The notes under the pieces are model-generated. The model made no database searches. It was not told the origin of the DNA and saw only the letters and a list, made by a program, of their open reading frames with translations. Shown piece by piece: positions 32,833-42,435 of a DNA stretch of 64,000 nucleotides. Each line of letters starts with the position of its first letter. Position 1 is the stretch's first letter. The position numbers were made by a program, and so were the translations under genes. The DNA is from Sphingobacterium kitahiroshimense (GTDB taxonomy: Bacteria > Bacteroidota > Bacteroidia > Sphingobacteriales > Sphingobacteriaceae), in assembly GCF_025961315.1 (NCBI RefSeq), contig NZ_JAOQNK010000001.1, positions 1,550,001 through 1,614,000 of the forward strand, written 5' to 3'.

Positions 32833-35514
32833 ATGGCGAAAGCTAATACTTTTATAAAATCAATTGCTCTTTTTGTCTTCATTTCTATAATGGGAAAGAC
32901 AAATGCACAAATGATAACAGGAAAGGTAAGTACAGAAGAAGGTATTTCATTAAATGGAGCTATTGTCAATATTATCCATCAAAAAGATTCTATCTTTCAT
33001 TCCTTTGGACGGACAGACGAGAAAGGTAAATTTTCCTTACCCGCCCCATTAGAAAAGGGAACGTATTTACTTGTATTCGTATATCCTAAACATACGGATG
33101 TGGCTGTTCCATTACGTGTAGATGAACTATTCCAGGGAAAGGAACTAGATGCTATCAAACTTCCGTTGAACTCTATTTTTCTAGAGGAAGTCACAATTAC
33201 TGCAAAAGGCCTTATGAATATCAAAGGTGACACCTTGGAATACAATATTAGCAGCCTTAAACTTGCACCAAATTCCCGAGTGGAAGATGTTATAAATCAG
33301 TTGCCCGGAATGCAAATTACCAAAGGAGGACAGATTTTCTCACATGGGAAGGTTATTGAAAGAGTTTTGGTAGATGGAGAGCCTTTCTTCGGAAATGATC
33401 CCACATTAGTTACGAAAAACCTTCGTTCCGATATGGTCGATAAAATTCAAGTTTACGACGATGCTAGTAAAAACGAAAAAATTACCGGAATCAAGGACAA
33501 TAACAAAATGAAAACGATCGATATAAAACTTAAAGAAGACAAGAAAAGAGGCGTATTCGGAATGGCTCAATTGGGTTATCTGAATAGATATTATAACAAT
33601 ATGTTTATGTTGAACAGGTTTAACGGTAAGGAAAAGATATTCGGATATGGCGTCATGAGCAACACGGGAAAATTAGGCATCGGTTATAAAAGCATGACAA
33701 GTGGTGGAGGTAGCTTGGGTAGTGATTTTGACGGGAATACAGGTAAATTCACAGGAGAAGGAAGACCGAAAGTTTATAGCAGTGGAATGGTTTATTCTAA
33801 CGATTGGGAAAAGTATAAACTAAACACTAATGTAAGTGTCAAAGGTATGACCGTAAAGGGGGATAAGGAAGTATATCAGGTCATTGATGTCAAAGACCAA
33901 CCAAGGGAAAACACAAGTACAATGGACTTCAAAAGAACGTCACATGAGCAAAATTTTGTCCTCAATTTTGAGAATAAAGGAAGTTCAAAGCTTTATGTTT
34001 CTCTCAATGCTGGACATGAACGGGCTTTAGAAATTGATCAAAAAAAGTCTCTAATGAAGTATATTGGCGAGGCGGGTGTGATCAAAAATATAGAACAAGG
34101 CAATGATTCAAAAGAAGATATTTTTCAAACCAACCTAAATGTTAATTGGTCCACAAAGCTCAAAAAAGAGGGTAGAAAAATAGCTATAGGTTTTCAGCCT
34201 AGTCTTACAACTGCCTCCAAGGATACCTATATTAAAATAACTAATAATACCCAAAAACAGTCGACGGTTTCGGAACTTAAGACAGAAGGTGATAAGCATG
34301 AAAATAATTTAGATTTTAGTCTTAGCTATAGTGAACCGGTTTTCGAGGGTGCTCTTATTAGCAGCGTCGAGAGCAAGAGCCATATTAGCGGTAGTAGGTC
34401 AAATATAGAGAGTCAGGAAGCGCTCTATTCTCATATATTAGAAGGCGACTTTAAATACAACTATATGGTCAAAAGGTTCAAATCTGTATATCGGAGGACC
34501 ATAAAAGGTTTCACAACAGAATTTGGAACTGCTCTATCATTGGAGAGATCCAATCTGAAAGATATAGCTAAAGGTAATATAACCCGTAAGAACTTCCTTT
34601 TTTTACAACCTACAGCAGATCTGGAATATAAATTCAGTCAAAACCATACTATAGAAGGTCACTATAGTAAAACCAATATTTCCCCGACTTCTTATCTTGT
34701 CCAGCCTTTCGGAGACGCCAGTGATCTGCTAAATATATACACGGGTAATACAGAATTGGAGCCTAGGTCTATTAATAGTTTTTCTTTAAATTACCATAAC
34801 TTCAAGCTCCAAAAGTTAAGAGCAATCAACGCTTCGTTTGAATATAAACTGAAATATAATGATATCGGTTATTCCATTCTAACTAGTGAGGACCGTAATA
34901 CCATTAAACCTATAAACATCGAGAAGTCAACTTATGACTATACGTTTAACTCATCATACGGGAAGGAAGTGAGCAATAAAAAAGACTATCTATGGTTACA
35001 GCTTGAAGGAAAGAAAAGTATGAGTTATAGTTATGTGGATAAAACAGAAAACAGATTAAGTAATCTATCCGTCAAATTTACCCCAACTTTAACGTTTAAA
35101 GAACGTGCAGGAATTCAATTTAACTTAGGAACAGGACCTATTTTTGAAAATCTGAACTATTCGCAAAATGAAGACCTTAACTTTGAAGGAATTGGTTTTC
35201 AAGGAAATGGAGACCTCAATATAAGTTTTCCACTGAACTTCCGATTGGAGCAACGCTTCAATTATGTTTATAAACCGCAGAACAAATTACTTGGTACAAC
35301 TTTGAACCAATTACTATGGGACATATCGCTGATTAAAAACTTCGGGAAGGAAAATATTTTCACAGCAGAACTCTCTGTGAATGATCTTCTTAATCAGAAT
35401 TTGGGACTGCAGAGAGTATATGGCAACACGGGATTTATCGAAAGTAAATATTCGACAATTAACAGGTATTTCTTATTATCCTTTAAATGGGACTTAAACA
35501 GAATGGGGGAATAA
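32833..35514 (+). CDS. TonB-receptor-like outer-membrane beta-barrel protein
   Basis: An 893-residue protein with signal peptide (IALFVFISIMGKTNAQ), a carboxypeptidase-regulatory-like domain (about 30-110, MITGKVSTEEGISLNGAIVN), a plug-like domain (FLEEVTITAKGL; VIERVLVDGEPFFGNDPTL; VDKIQVYDDAS) and a C-terminal beta-barrel of the outer-membrane beta-barrel family type. The protein is shorter than SusC and has no SusD partner. The next gene, one base after its stop, codes for a GLPGLI protein, and this pairing is common in Bacteroidota. Ligand unknown; a peptide or metal is usually suspected. Confidence 0.9.
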   Translation: MAKANTFIKSIALFVFISIMGKTNAQMITGKVSTEEGISLNGAIVNIIHQKDSIFHSFGRTDEKGKFSLPAPLEKGTYLLVFVYPKHTDVAVPLRVDELFQGKELDAIKLPLNSIFLEEVTITAKGLMNIKGDTLEYNISSLKLAPNSRVEDVINQLPGMQITKGGQIFSHGKVIERVLVDGEPFFGNDPTLVTKNLRSDMVDKIQVYDDASKNEKITGIKDNNKMKTIDIKLKEDKKRGVFGMAQLGYLNRYYNNMFMLNRFNGKEKIFGYGVMSNTGKLGIGYKSMTSGGGSLGSDFDGNTGKFTGEGRPKVYSSGMVYSNDWEKYKLNTNVSVKGMTVKGDKEVYQVIDVKDQPRENTSTMDFKRTSHEQNFVLNFENKGSSKLYVSLNAGHERALEIDQKKSLMKYIGEAGVIKNIEQGNDSKEDIFQTNLNVNWSTKLKKEGRKIAIGFQPSLTTASKDTYIKITNNTQKQSTVSELKTEGDKHENNLDFSLSYSEPVFEGALISSVESKSHISGSRSNIESQEALYSHILEGDFKYNYMVKRFKSVYRRTIKGFTTEFGTALSLERSNLKDIAKGNITRKNFLFLQPTADLEYKFSQNHTIEGHYSKTNISPTSYLVQPFGDASDLLNIYTGNTELEPRSINSFSLNYHNFKLQKLRAINASFEYKLKYNDIGYSILTSEDRNTIKPINIEKSTYDYTFNSSYGKEVSNKKDYLWLQLEGKKSMSYSYVDKTENRLSNLSVKFTPTLTFKERAGIQFNLGTGPIFENLNYSQNEDLNFEGIGFQGNGDLNISFPLNFRLEQRFNYVYKPQNKLLGTTLNQLLWDISLIKNFGKENIFTAELSVNDLLNQNLGLQRVYGNTGFIESKYSTINRYFLLSFKWDLNRMGE

Positions 35515-36288
35515 ATGATACGATACTTTATTTTTTTTGTTTTACTGATAATGATATCAATCGATTCGAAGGCGCAATATAACCACATGGCAGATCAAGG
35601 GAAAATCGAATATGAATTCAAAATCAACAGATTTGAACGGGCCAAAAAGCTTTTGGGAGCTCAGGCAAGTTCGACTAGATATCGTGATTATATATTGTCT
35701 CTTCAAGACAATCGTTTTCTTATAAGGACCTATCAGATGGAATTTGATCAAAATCACACTTTCTACGGACTAGTAAACAAAGAAGAATCACAGGACTTTA
35801 TTGACCTATTAATTGGCATTCCTACTTCAGCAGTACTACGTGATAATGAAACTGATTCGACCTTCATGAAAAAACAATTCGGTGAAGAGAATTTCTTTTT
35901 AGCTGAAAAATCTAAAAACATCAAATGGAAATATACAAACGAAAGAATGGACATAATGGGCTATGAATGCCGTCGCGCTAATGGCCTTTTTATGGATTCG
36001 ATATACGTTGTGGCTTTTTACTGCCCTGATATTAACGTTCGCTCAGGACCTTCTTTATTTTGGGGTCTGCCTGGAATGATTCTAGGCATTTCCCTCCCAC
36101 AAGACCATATCAATATCTTTGCTACGAAAATAGATCTGAATGAAAACCCATCGATAAGAGGTGAAACAGTAATAAACAGAACTGAGCAAAAGTCATTTTC
36201 AGAATTTAGCGAATATCTTAAAAATATTTTGGGAAATCGTTTTGATAAAGATAAATGGGATATGAATATGCGCGGTATAAGATTTTAA
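35515..36288 (+). CDS. GLPGLI-family exported protein
   Basis: A 257-residue protein with a signal peptide (FFVLLIMISIDSKAQ) and the family motif WGLPGMILGI at residues 183-192, preceded by GPSLF. Its ATG directly follows the stop of the receptor gene, so the two are coupled. GLPGLI proteins are defined only by the motif and by linkage to TonB-receptor-like genes; their function is not known. Confidence 0.93.
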   Translation: MIRYFIFFVLLIMISIDSKAQYNHMADQGKIEYEFKINRFERAKKLLGAQASSTRYRDYILSLQDNRFLIRTYQMEFDQNHTFYGLVNKEESQDFIDLLIGIPTSAVLRDNETDSTFMKKQFGEENFFLAEKSKNIKWKYTNERMDIMGYECRRANGLFMDSIYVVAFYCPDINVRSGPSLFWGLPGMILGISLPQDHINIFATKIDLNENPSIRGETVINRTEQKSFSEFSEYLKNILGNRFDKDKWDMNMRGIRF

Positions 36289-36394
36289 AAATCCAAGCCA
36301 TTGCTCAGGCGAACCCTATGGGCCATTTTAAATGATATCCTAAGCTGGTTCTATATGATTTATTTTGCTTTTACGCGATAGAAAAATCTAAAAA

Positions 36395-36838
36395 ATGGAA
36401 GCAACAAAAGGGATGAATTATAGTCAAATTATCATAAAGAAAATTACAATAGTTGTATGTTTTATTTGTGCAATAGGACATTCATCGTATGGAAAGAAGA
36501 AATACCTCCTATTAGATAGTCTGAAACACTCCTATAATGTAGAAAGGTACACTTTAAAGATGGATTCATTATATCGTGTTGCGAGTACAGTTGAACTTTT
36601 CAATATTATATTGCCAGAACAAGAAGGTTTGGTACTAATTTCTGTTTTACCTCCAAATTTAAATGACAAAGGTTTATGGACAAAAATCAATATTGAAAAT
36701 ATTGCAGTAGACGATTATATAAAACCTGCCGATTATACTAAATATTTTGAATTTACACTGCATATCCTAAACCCTCATACCCTGCCATTTCACCTGAATA
36801 AGAAAAACATTCAGCAGCACCATGTTCTGCGGTACTAG
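36395..36838 (+). CDS. Exported protein truncated by a module copy
   Basis: Starts MEATKGMNYSQ (or at ATG 36413) with a membrane/signal segment (ITIVVCFICAIGHSSYGKK). The last 10 or so codons (from about 36809) are read from the antisense strand of the 252-residue-family copy, so the native C-terminus has been lost. It lies 106 bases after the GLPGLI gene and may once have been part of that locus. No recognised domain. Confidence 0.55.
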   Translation: MEATKGMNYSQIIIKKITIVVCFICAIGHSSYGKKKYLLLDSLKHSYNVERYTLKMDSLYRVASTVELFNIILPEQEGLVLISVLPPNLNDKGLWTKINIENIAVDDYIKPADYTKYFEFTLHILNPHTLPFHLNKKNIQQHHVLRY

Positions 36839-37144
36839 CACGCGTTCCCCGCGGACACTGACCGGATCCATCTGGATGACTTTTAACATCCGGCTCGCCA
36901 GCCTGGAGCTAAATTTGTTGTCCGCATTTTCAAACAGCACATCGCGTAGCTTTTTGCCTTCCTGCTGTGCTCTGCCAAATTCACTGCCGTTCTCACGAGT
37001 ACGTGCAAATGCTGGATCATTGGCAATACGGTCGCCCGATACACCGGTTTTCATACGTGCCTGATAACCCACACTATTTGATTTGTAAAAGGAAAGATCC
37101 CCGATCGTTCCTTTTAATTTGATTAAACTTTCTACTCTTGCCAT
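36767..37144 (-). pseudogene. Truncated copy of the 252-aa family gene
   Basis: The first 113 codons match the gene at 25068-25826 almost exactly, except for a 12-base in-frame deletion between two CATCGCG copies (RDLLRDVLF becomes RDVLF). The match ends at about 36809, after which the frame runs into the tail of the preceding exported-protein gene. The module's DUF5675 and small membrane genes are absent here. Confidence 0.85.
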
Positions 37145-37674
37145 GACATTATTGTTTTGACACTGCTGAGATGATCATCAGTACAAAAGCACCAGAAACA
37201 AAAGCGTATAAAAAGGGGAAAATGCGGAATAATGATACTGAATTGGTTCGCTAAATTGACAAAAATGTAGCGGAATGCAAATAAAACTATATTATACAGA
37301 AAAACTTATCTTAGTAAATGAATAACCAATAACATCATTTTCTGGAGAGGAATTAAACCTAATCTGTAAAGCTTAAGGAATAAAGTATGCTGTAAACTTG
37401 AACGTTACTTAGTGATAAGGCATGGCATAAGCATATATAGAGCGTAGATACAGTTTAAAAACAGTATGTTTCATGCACTTACTACGCACTTACCACGCAC
37501 TTCGCCTGCATACATACTGTTTATAGCAAAATAAACTTTATGCGTGCTTAATCCACACTTTATACCTGCTTAACAGGTGGTTTGATAGGATATGTTTGTC
37601 TGCCGGAATAACAATCACGAACAATCCAGATGATCTGATAATCAAAAGCTCATCCCTCTAAAAACTAGGATAAC
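37145..37674. other. Divergent control region of the module, partial copy
   Basis: Counterpart of 25827-26369, with many single-base changes and the one-unit-shorter 11-bp array (37431-37529). No ORF. Confidence 0.6.
37431..37529 (+). repeat. Array of nine 11-bp phased units
   Basis: Units GCATATATAGA, GCGTAGATACA, GTTTAAAAACA, GTATGTTTCAT, GCACTTACTAC, GCACTTACCAC, GCACTTCGCCT, GCATACATACT, GTTTATAGCAA. It is one unit shorter than at 26114. Confidence 0.7.
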
Positions 37675-37872
37675 ATGAAAAATAACGATCGTTTATGCAT
37701 ATACCCCAAAGAAGCGGCGGTTATATTAGGACGTACAGAAAAACACACCTACAAAATCTTCCAGTCTATACGCGATTGCTACGGACTGAAAGCAAACCAG
37801 TATGTCAGCATCAGTATATTTGCGGACTATACCGGATTACCGGAAGAAGAAATTAGAAAGCTACTGCTCTAA
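37675..37872 (+). CDS. Small helix-turn-helix-like protein (65 aa), copy 2
   Basis: Identical to the protein at 26370-26567 except Glu to Asp in 'IFADYTG'. The protein is much better conserved between the copies than the flanking non-coding DNA, which points to selection and a continuing function. It is followed by the same hairpin at 37886. It faces a truncated 252-residue gene, so this copy may act on other module copies in trans. Confidence 0.75.
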   Translation: MKNNDRLCIYPKEAAVILGRTEKHTYKIFQSIRDCYGLKANQYVSISIFADYTGLPEEEIRKLLL

Positions 37873-37885
37873 TAAATTTTAAATA

Positions 37886-37909
37886 GAAACAGCTGGAGAG
37901 GACTGTTTC
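37886..37909 (+). terminator. Conserved hairpin after the 65-aa gene, copy 2
   Basis: GAAACAG / CTGTTTC with the same loop as the two other copies; also in the convergent space before the response-regulator stop at 37928. Confidence 0.5.
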
Positions 37910-37927
37910 TAAACAAATTTGATCAAT

Positions 37928-38662
37928 CTATTCCGCTTGATTTATAAAAGATAGCAGTTCCTGGTAATCCAACGCTGAAACAGGGATCTTCATCTTGAGA
38001 TCTTTAATTACAATTTTCGTATGCGTATAGCCCTCAATGGCCTTACGATGGATGACATAGCTTCTTCCTATTCTCATAAAATCTTGCAACGGCAACTGGT
38101 TGTACAGTTCTGTTAACGTAATATTGGATTGCAACTTTTCAATATGATTATCCGCACCTTTCAAATAAACGGTCAATTCCTTCCCGTTAATTTCAGCTAA
38201 ATAAATATGTGCTTTATCAATGATCTTCATCACTTTTGTTTCCATACAGCGTAAGGATATCGTGGTTGATTTTCGGACGCGTGTAGCGGCACGCTTATCT
38301 ACCTCTGCGACTGCAAGATTTAAAGTTCTTACCAATTTCTCATGGCCAACCATCTTATCCACATACCCTACGGCCTGCATATCGTATGATTCATACGCAT
38401 AACTGTTATGTCCTGAACAGATCACCACTACCGGTGGATCGGGTAATGATTGAATCAAAGTAAACCCGTCCATTCCCGGCATATCCATATCTAAAAAAAG
38501 AATATCGACCTTATTCTGCGTGATAAAAGATCTAGCTTCAAATGGATCCGACTGGATAGGCAAAACATTTAAAAAATCAAACGCTTTGAGCCGATCGCGC
38601 AATACCCGCACAGCATCTGGCAGATCGTCTACCAGCAGCACCAGATATAAATCCTGTTTCAT
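37928..38662 (-). CDS. LytTR-type response regulator
   Basis: A 244-residue protein with an N-terminal receiver domain (acidic pair D12-D13, phospho-acceptor D58 in LFLDMDMPGMDGF, Lys/Ser/Thr positions as in CheY-like proteins) and a C-terminal LytTR DNA-binding domain (about 145-240, with FMRIGRSYVIHRKAIEGY). The start overlaps the stop of the kinase gene by four bases (38659-38662). It regulates genes through LytTR-type direct repeats; possible targets nearby are the acyltransferase and 45-residue peptide genes upstream in the same direction. Confidence 0.93.
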   Translation of the reverse strand: MKQDLYLVLLVDDLPDAVRVLRDRLKAFDFLNVLPIQSDPFEARSFITQNKVDILFLDMDMPGMDGFTLIQSLPDPPVVVICSGHNSYAYESYDMQAVGYVDKMVGHEKLVRTLNLAVAEVDKRAATRVRKSTTISLRCMETKVMKIIDKAHIYLAEINGKELTVYLKGADNHIEKLQSNITLTELYNQLPLQDFMRIGRSYVIHRKAIEGYTHTKIVIKDLKMKIPVSALDYQELLSFINQAE

Positions 38663-39729
38663 CTGTTCAGTACAGTTATCTGAAAAATAAACATGCCTTC
38701 CTGATCCCGATAGCTGATGGATATAGGCCAGTCATCCGCCTCTATTTTATGTTTCATCAAAGAAAACCCAGTACCAAGCGATTGTATGCTGGATCTTTTC
38801 ACAGCATCATATTGATTTGTAAATGTCATGATCAAATGACTTCGAACCTGCTCCCAGTCTACATGTAGACCACAGTATCCTTTTCTCCATATGCCATATT
38901 TGAGTGCGTTCTCTACCGGCAAAAGCAATAAACCAGCTGGTAAGCGTCCTTCCCAACTCTGCAACGGTTTATTAAATTGAACTGCTTGATCTCCGTACAC
39001 CAAACAGATTAATTTCGTAAAGGATAAGAACATATCACATTCATCCTCCGCCGAAACCCCGTCATTGAGGTTATCAGAATCCAGCATATAACCCATCAAA
39101 CTAGTAAATTCCAGATAATAAGCCTCCATCAATTTAGGATCTTTCGTCAGATTCTGCTGATAGCTCAAAGCCACAAAGTTTTTAACAAAATGAGGCGCAA
39201 TATGTCTTGATTCCAATTGAAGTGCATAGCGCTCCATTTTATTTTGCATCTTGTTTTCCCTGAGGTTCGAAGCTAGATATTTAAAAAAAACTTTGACACC
39301 GACTATCGCAAATGGCACTATATTGACTAAAATCGAGGAAAACAGTAACCGGAATAAAAATTGAATGAAAGAAAAAGGATATTTACCGCTATCAAAATAA
39401 ATTCCGAACTGCGGCAGCAAGCTATAAACCAATCCATATACCACTATAGGGATAGATAGCATAAGCTTCAGCCAAGCCCACAAAAAAGGTCTCTTTTTAT
39501 TCCAGTGGTCTGCTTGGAAAAGACCATCAAATATCCGGTAAAATCCAAATCCATAACACGTATACAGCAAACCAATAATCATAAACTTACTCTCTTGAAT
39601 ATCTTTCAATTTCACCGACCAGTTCAACGTAGTAAAAAAGAAAGTTATTCCGATAAAAATTAAAGTAAGGCTTATCCATTTAGGGAGTACAAATTTCATT
39701 AGGTTCTTCGGTCTTTGATTAACAAGCAA
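38659..39729 (-). CDS. LytS/YehU-type sensor histidine kinase
   Basis: A 356-residue kinase with about four membrane segments in residues 15-150 and a His_kinase domain beginning at the H-box 'SRHIAPHFVKNFVALS' (His180; the usual NPHFLFN is altered) and the N-box 'LPAGLLLLPVENALKYGIW'. The ATP-binding region is short, ending LGTGFSLMKHKIEAD. Two genes of a coupled kinase/regulator pair. In Gram-positives, LytTR pairs often sense peptides, and here a 45-codon peptide gene lies upstream; this is only an analogy. Confidence 0.88.
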   Translation of the reverse strand: MLVNQRPKNLMKFVLPKWISLTLIFIGITFFFTTLNWSVKLKDIQESKFMIIGLLYTCYGFGFYRIFDGLFQADHWNKKRPFLWAWLKLMLSIPIVVYGLVYSLLPQFGIYFDSGKYPFSFIQFLFRLLFSSILVNIVPFAIVGVKVFFKYLASNLRENKMQNKMERYALQLESRHIAPHFVKNFVALSYQQNLTKDPKLMEAYYLEFTSLMGYMLDSDNLNDGVSAEDECDMFLSFTKLICLVYGDQAVQFNKPLQSWEGRLPAGLLLLPVENALKYGIWRKGYCGLHVDWEQVRSHLIMTFTNQYDAVKRSSIQSLGTGFSLMKHKIEADDWPISISYRDQEGMFIFQITVLNR

Positions 39730-39769
39730 TTTAATAAATATTTCCTAAAAATCAATTTGGAAAATAATA

Positions 39770-40645
39770 TTAATGATACAGCATATAATTTACACGATCA
39801 AAGAATGCCCAGCCATTATGAATAGGCAATTTCACGAAATGAGTAAGTACCTTTTCATCTTTGTTTATATATAACTGATTAGGATTCCACATGCCATTCC
39901 TGTGCAGATACCCCCAACATTCCCAACGATAAGGTTGCTGTTGCATCACTGCGGCTAAACCAGCAAACAAACTCACCATTGTTTTTAGCACATAGCTTTC
40001 CCTCGACATTGAAGAATCAGGAAGAGAAATATGCATAAGATCCAGTATCAATACATCTTCTATCATATGAGAATGCAAGGCATAAATCGGGCATTTGAGC
40101 AGATAGCTGATTACAGAAATGCCTGGCTTCACGGCTAGTTTCCCAGCAAGAAAATCAACTTCAACACGTTTGTCAACCGCAGAAGCAGCGCTGGTACCAT
40201 CGGCAAATATCAACACGTGACGGCGTTGCTTCAAACTTGATTTGACTTTAAAGATGAGCATTGGATCATCACTAAAAAAATAACAGCATTTCGCTCCATT
40301 TACGGTGCATTTTCTTTGCAAAGCTGTCAGAACAGCTGTGTTTTTCTCCCATACAGCCCGATCCATCACAAGATCAAATGCAATACCCTCATCTGCCAAT
40401 TTCTGTGGCCAGAACAAGTGATCGCCCAAATGGAAAAGTACCAAAATGCCAGCCGGCAATCCATACCAATCGATCTGATCAGATAGACGCATACTTTGTA
40501 AATCAAGAAGTTTATTTTTTGGGCTGTGATAGTGCTGCCATTCCTGAAAAATAACAATATGCTGTTCCCAAGCTATATCCGGTATAAAATGATGCAGATG
40601 CGAAGAGAATAATGCAAAACCCCAAGTATTCAGTGTATTGTTCAT
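39770..40645 (-). CDS. LpxL-like acyltransferase-family protein
   Basis: A 291-residue protein that follows the layout of the lipid A/lysophospholipid acyltransferase family: 'LVLFHLGDHLFWPQKLADEG' (His72 where the HX4D/E motif is expected), a later 'VLIFADGTS' segment, a basic patch and 'KPGISVISYLLKCPIYALHS' in the positions of the family's substrate strands. Similarity is remote, and the acidic partner of the catalytic His is not in the normal position, so activity is uncertain. It lies between the kinase and the 45-residue peptide gene and may acylate or bind that peptide. Confidence 0.5.
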   Translation of the reverse strand: MNNTLNTWGFALFSSHLHHFIPDIAWEQHIVIFQEWQHYHSPKNKLLDLQSMRLSDQIDWYGLPAGILVLFHLGDHLFWPQKLADEGIAFDLVMDRAVWEKNTAVLTALQRKCTVNGAKCCYFFSDDPMLIFKVKSSLKQRRHVLIFADGTSAASAVDKRVEVDFLAGKLAVKPGISVISYLLKCPIYALHSHMIEDVLILDLMHISLPDSSMSRESYVLKTMVSLFAGLAAVMQQQPYRWECWGYLHRNGMWNPNQLYINKDEKVLTHFVKLPIHNGWAFFDRVNYMLYH

Positions 40646-40705
40646 AACGGTTTTATTTAAGCACTTTGCCTCAGAACTGAGGCAAAGCGCAAGTGTTATC
40701 GTTTC

Positions 40706-40843
40706 TTAAAATAAGATTGGACATTTTAACTCCATCTCATCATCTTTATCTTTGCTTAGCATAGCTGATAATTCTGTCCATTCCATGCATGTCAACCCAT
40801 TCATCTGACGCACATCTCTGATTTCTATATTTTTCAATTTCAT
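40706..40843 (-). CDS. Small peptide, possible precursor (45 aa)
   Basis: ATG 40843 to TAA 40706 codes for 45 residues: a charged leader (MKLKNIEIRDVRQMNGLTCM), then an acidic Lys/Asp helix and a CPILF C-terminus, with two Cys. The size, the charged leader and the neighbours (LpxL-like enzyme, LytTR kinase/regulator pair) fit a modified or secreted peptide precursor. No Gly-Gly cleavage site is seen. I do not recognise the family, and a chance ORF cannot be ruled out, although the codon choice looks coding. Confidence 0.5.
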   Translation of the reverse strand: MKLKNIEIRDVRQMNGLTCMEWTELSAMLSKDKDDEMELKCPILF

Positions 40844-41133
40844 AATATTAGTCGTTTAAATTTTTAAAATAGTCTTCCCCTGGCCATAGCGGAAAGACAA
40901 TGTTTATTGTGAATTCACATGTCAAAAATGGGTATGAAATTGAGACTAAACCAAATAAAACCCTACATAGGCAATAAAGGAGATTGAACGCCAAAAGCTT
41001 ATCCCTGAAGCCGCTCATACCAAAAAAAGCGAGATTGATACCAAAAAAATGCCTGTGTGCGATTATTTTCAATACCCGGACGCAATCTTTATATATTTAA
41101 AAGTTTAAGCCCTTTAAAACCATTAAAGCCATT

Positions 41134-41688
41134 ATGAATATATCTGATCATGAGCAGCATTTTTTTGAATTTATGAGTCAAAATTACCCGATCCCACCAC
41201 AGTTGTGGAAGGAACTTAAAACCGTGTTGGAAATTAAAAAAATCAAGAAAAATAGATACCTCACTGCGGAGCAATTTGATCTGCATTTTATCTTGGACGG
41301 TATGATCATCAAGCGTATTGAAAATGAATCTGAAGCACGCGAGGATGTCGTGGATTTTATCAGCACCAACCAATTGATCTATCATATCGAAAAGATGGAT
41401 CATAGCCAATTTGAAGCAGATGTCGACTCGACGGTGATTTTGATCAGGAACAGTAACCTGTCTAAAGTCTTAGAAAAACACCCTATATTTCTCAAACATC
41501 TCGAACATTTATTTGGCGAGGTATTGATAAGACGCAGTTACCGAGGTAAACTCATTCACCTCACAGCCAGGGAACGGATCTTGAAATTTAAAGAGGATTA
41601 TCCCGAAGCCTACAAATACTGTAGTGTCAATGATAAAAGTTCCTTTTTAGGAATGACCGCTGCATACTATAGCAATATTAACATTTAA
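41134..41688 (+). CDS. Crp/Fnr-family transcriptional regulator
   Basis: A 184-residue regulator: a cyclic-nucleotide-binding-like N-terminal domain (about 20-130, with LHFILDGMIIKRIENE and LIYHIEKM) and a short C-terminal helix-turn-helix (about 145-184; TARERILKFKEDYPEAYKYC, SSFLGMTAAYYSNI) as in many Bacteroidota Crp/Fnr proteins. It is divergent from the 45-residue peptide gene across 290 bases that presumably hold both promoters. No Fnr-type cluster-binding cysteines. Confidence 0.88.
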   Translation: MNISDHEQHFFEFMSQNYPIPPQLWKELKTVLEIKKIKKNRYLTAEQFDLHFILDGMIIKRIENESEAREDVVDFISTNQLIYHIEKMDHSQFEADVDSTVILIRNSNLSKVLEKHPIFLKHLEHLFGEVLIRRSYRGKLIHLTARERILKFKEDYPEAYKYCSVNDKSSFLGMTAAYYSNINI

Positions 41689-42435
41689 ACGGTACTCAAT
41701 TAATAGCGCTATTCAGATTGGTCAACCACCCATTTCATCAATCTGAATAGCAAAATAGACTCACGTTAAGGATTATCAATTCATGACTTGCGAGAAATTC
41801 AAAGATTTATTTCATCAAATTTAATGATGCAAATCTCATAATTTCATGTTGCATATCTCGAATTTTAAAGATTCAAACCACCCCTTCTGCCCCTAACTTT
41901 ACTTTAATTGATCGGTACAATAATTACGGATGTCTCCTCTCCCATTGGTGGTTAGCAGATTGATCAAAATAAAAGATGCAACGGGTGGACGCCAACGAGA
42001 GCGATACCTACATGATACAAGCAGAACCAAAGTTCACCCAAAGCATCTTAAATTATAAACTAGATTTTTAAACATGAAGCGACAACAGACAAATAGTACA
42101 GGACAATCTGGAAGGCAGCCAAAAGGAAGACGCTTTGCTAGCTCTATGATGAGCTACGGGTCTACAGCTATGAGCTGCAGGACTGCTGGACAGATTGCGG
42201 TAAATCGCAGGTCTTTACTGGGGAGCTGCTGTTGCGCAGGTCCGGTGCGTGATGCACATGGACGTAGATATACCTTATTCCCCAGAAAATGGTACGGGGA
42301 AAAAGTTTTTGGTCGAATAAGGAGTCCTAAAGCCAAAAAAAGCAGTTCCCATTTGGCAACTGCAGGGGGCCAATACGCTGATAACGTATTGTGATCAATT
42401 AACTAAATTATGATAATATTTTAAATGATATCCAT
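41689..42435. other. Long gap with no well-supported gene
   Basis: The 750 bases include an open frame at 42074-42394 (106 codons, higher G+C, Cys/Arg-rich product) and a 42-codon frame at 41930-42058. Both lack recognisable protein features and are judged more likely to be chance. Two imperfect inverted repeats occur near 41815-41870. Otherwise nothing is seen. Confidence 0.45.

Noticed and set aside
32604..32846. 80-codon ORF as an intact gene
   Set aside because: Only the first 26 codons match the 196-residue family; the rest is unrelated sequence and overlaps the next gene's start.
41930..42058. 42-codon ORF ending HPKHLKL
   Set aside because: Basic, low-complexity peptide with no signal, no ribosome-binding site and no support from neighbours.
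42074..42394. 106-codon ORF, Cys/Arg/Ser-rich
   Set aside because: No recognisable domain, unnatural amino-acid composition, and competing open frames of similar length on both strands in a locally G+C-richer stretch; more likely chance.
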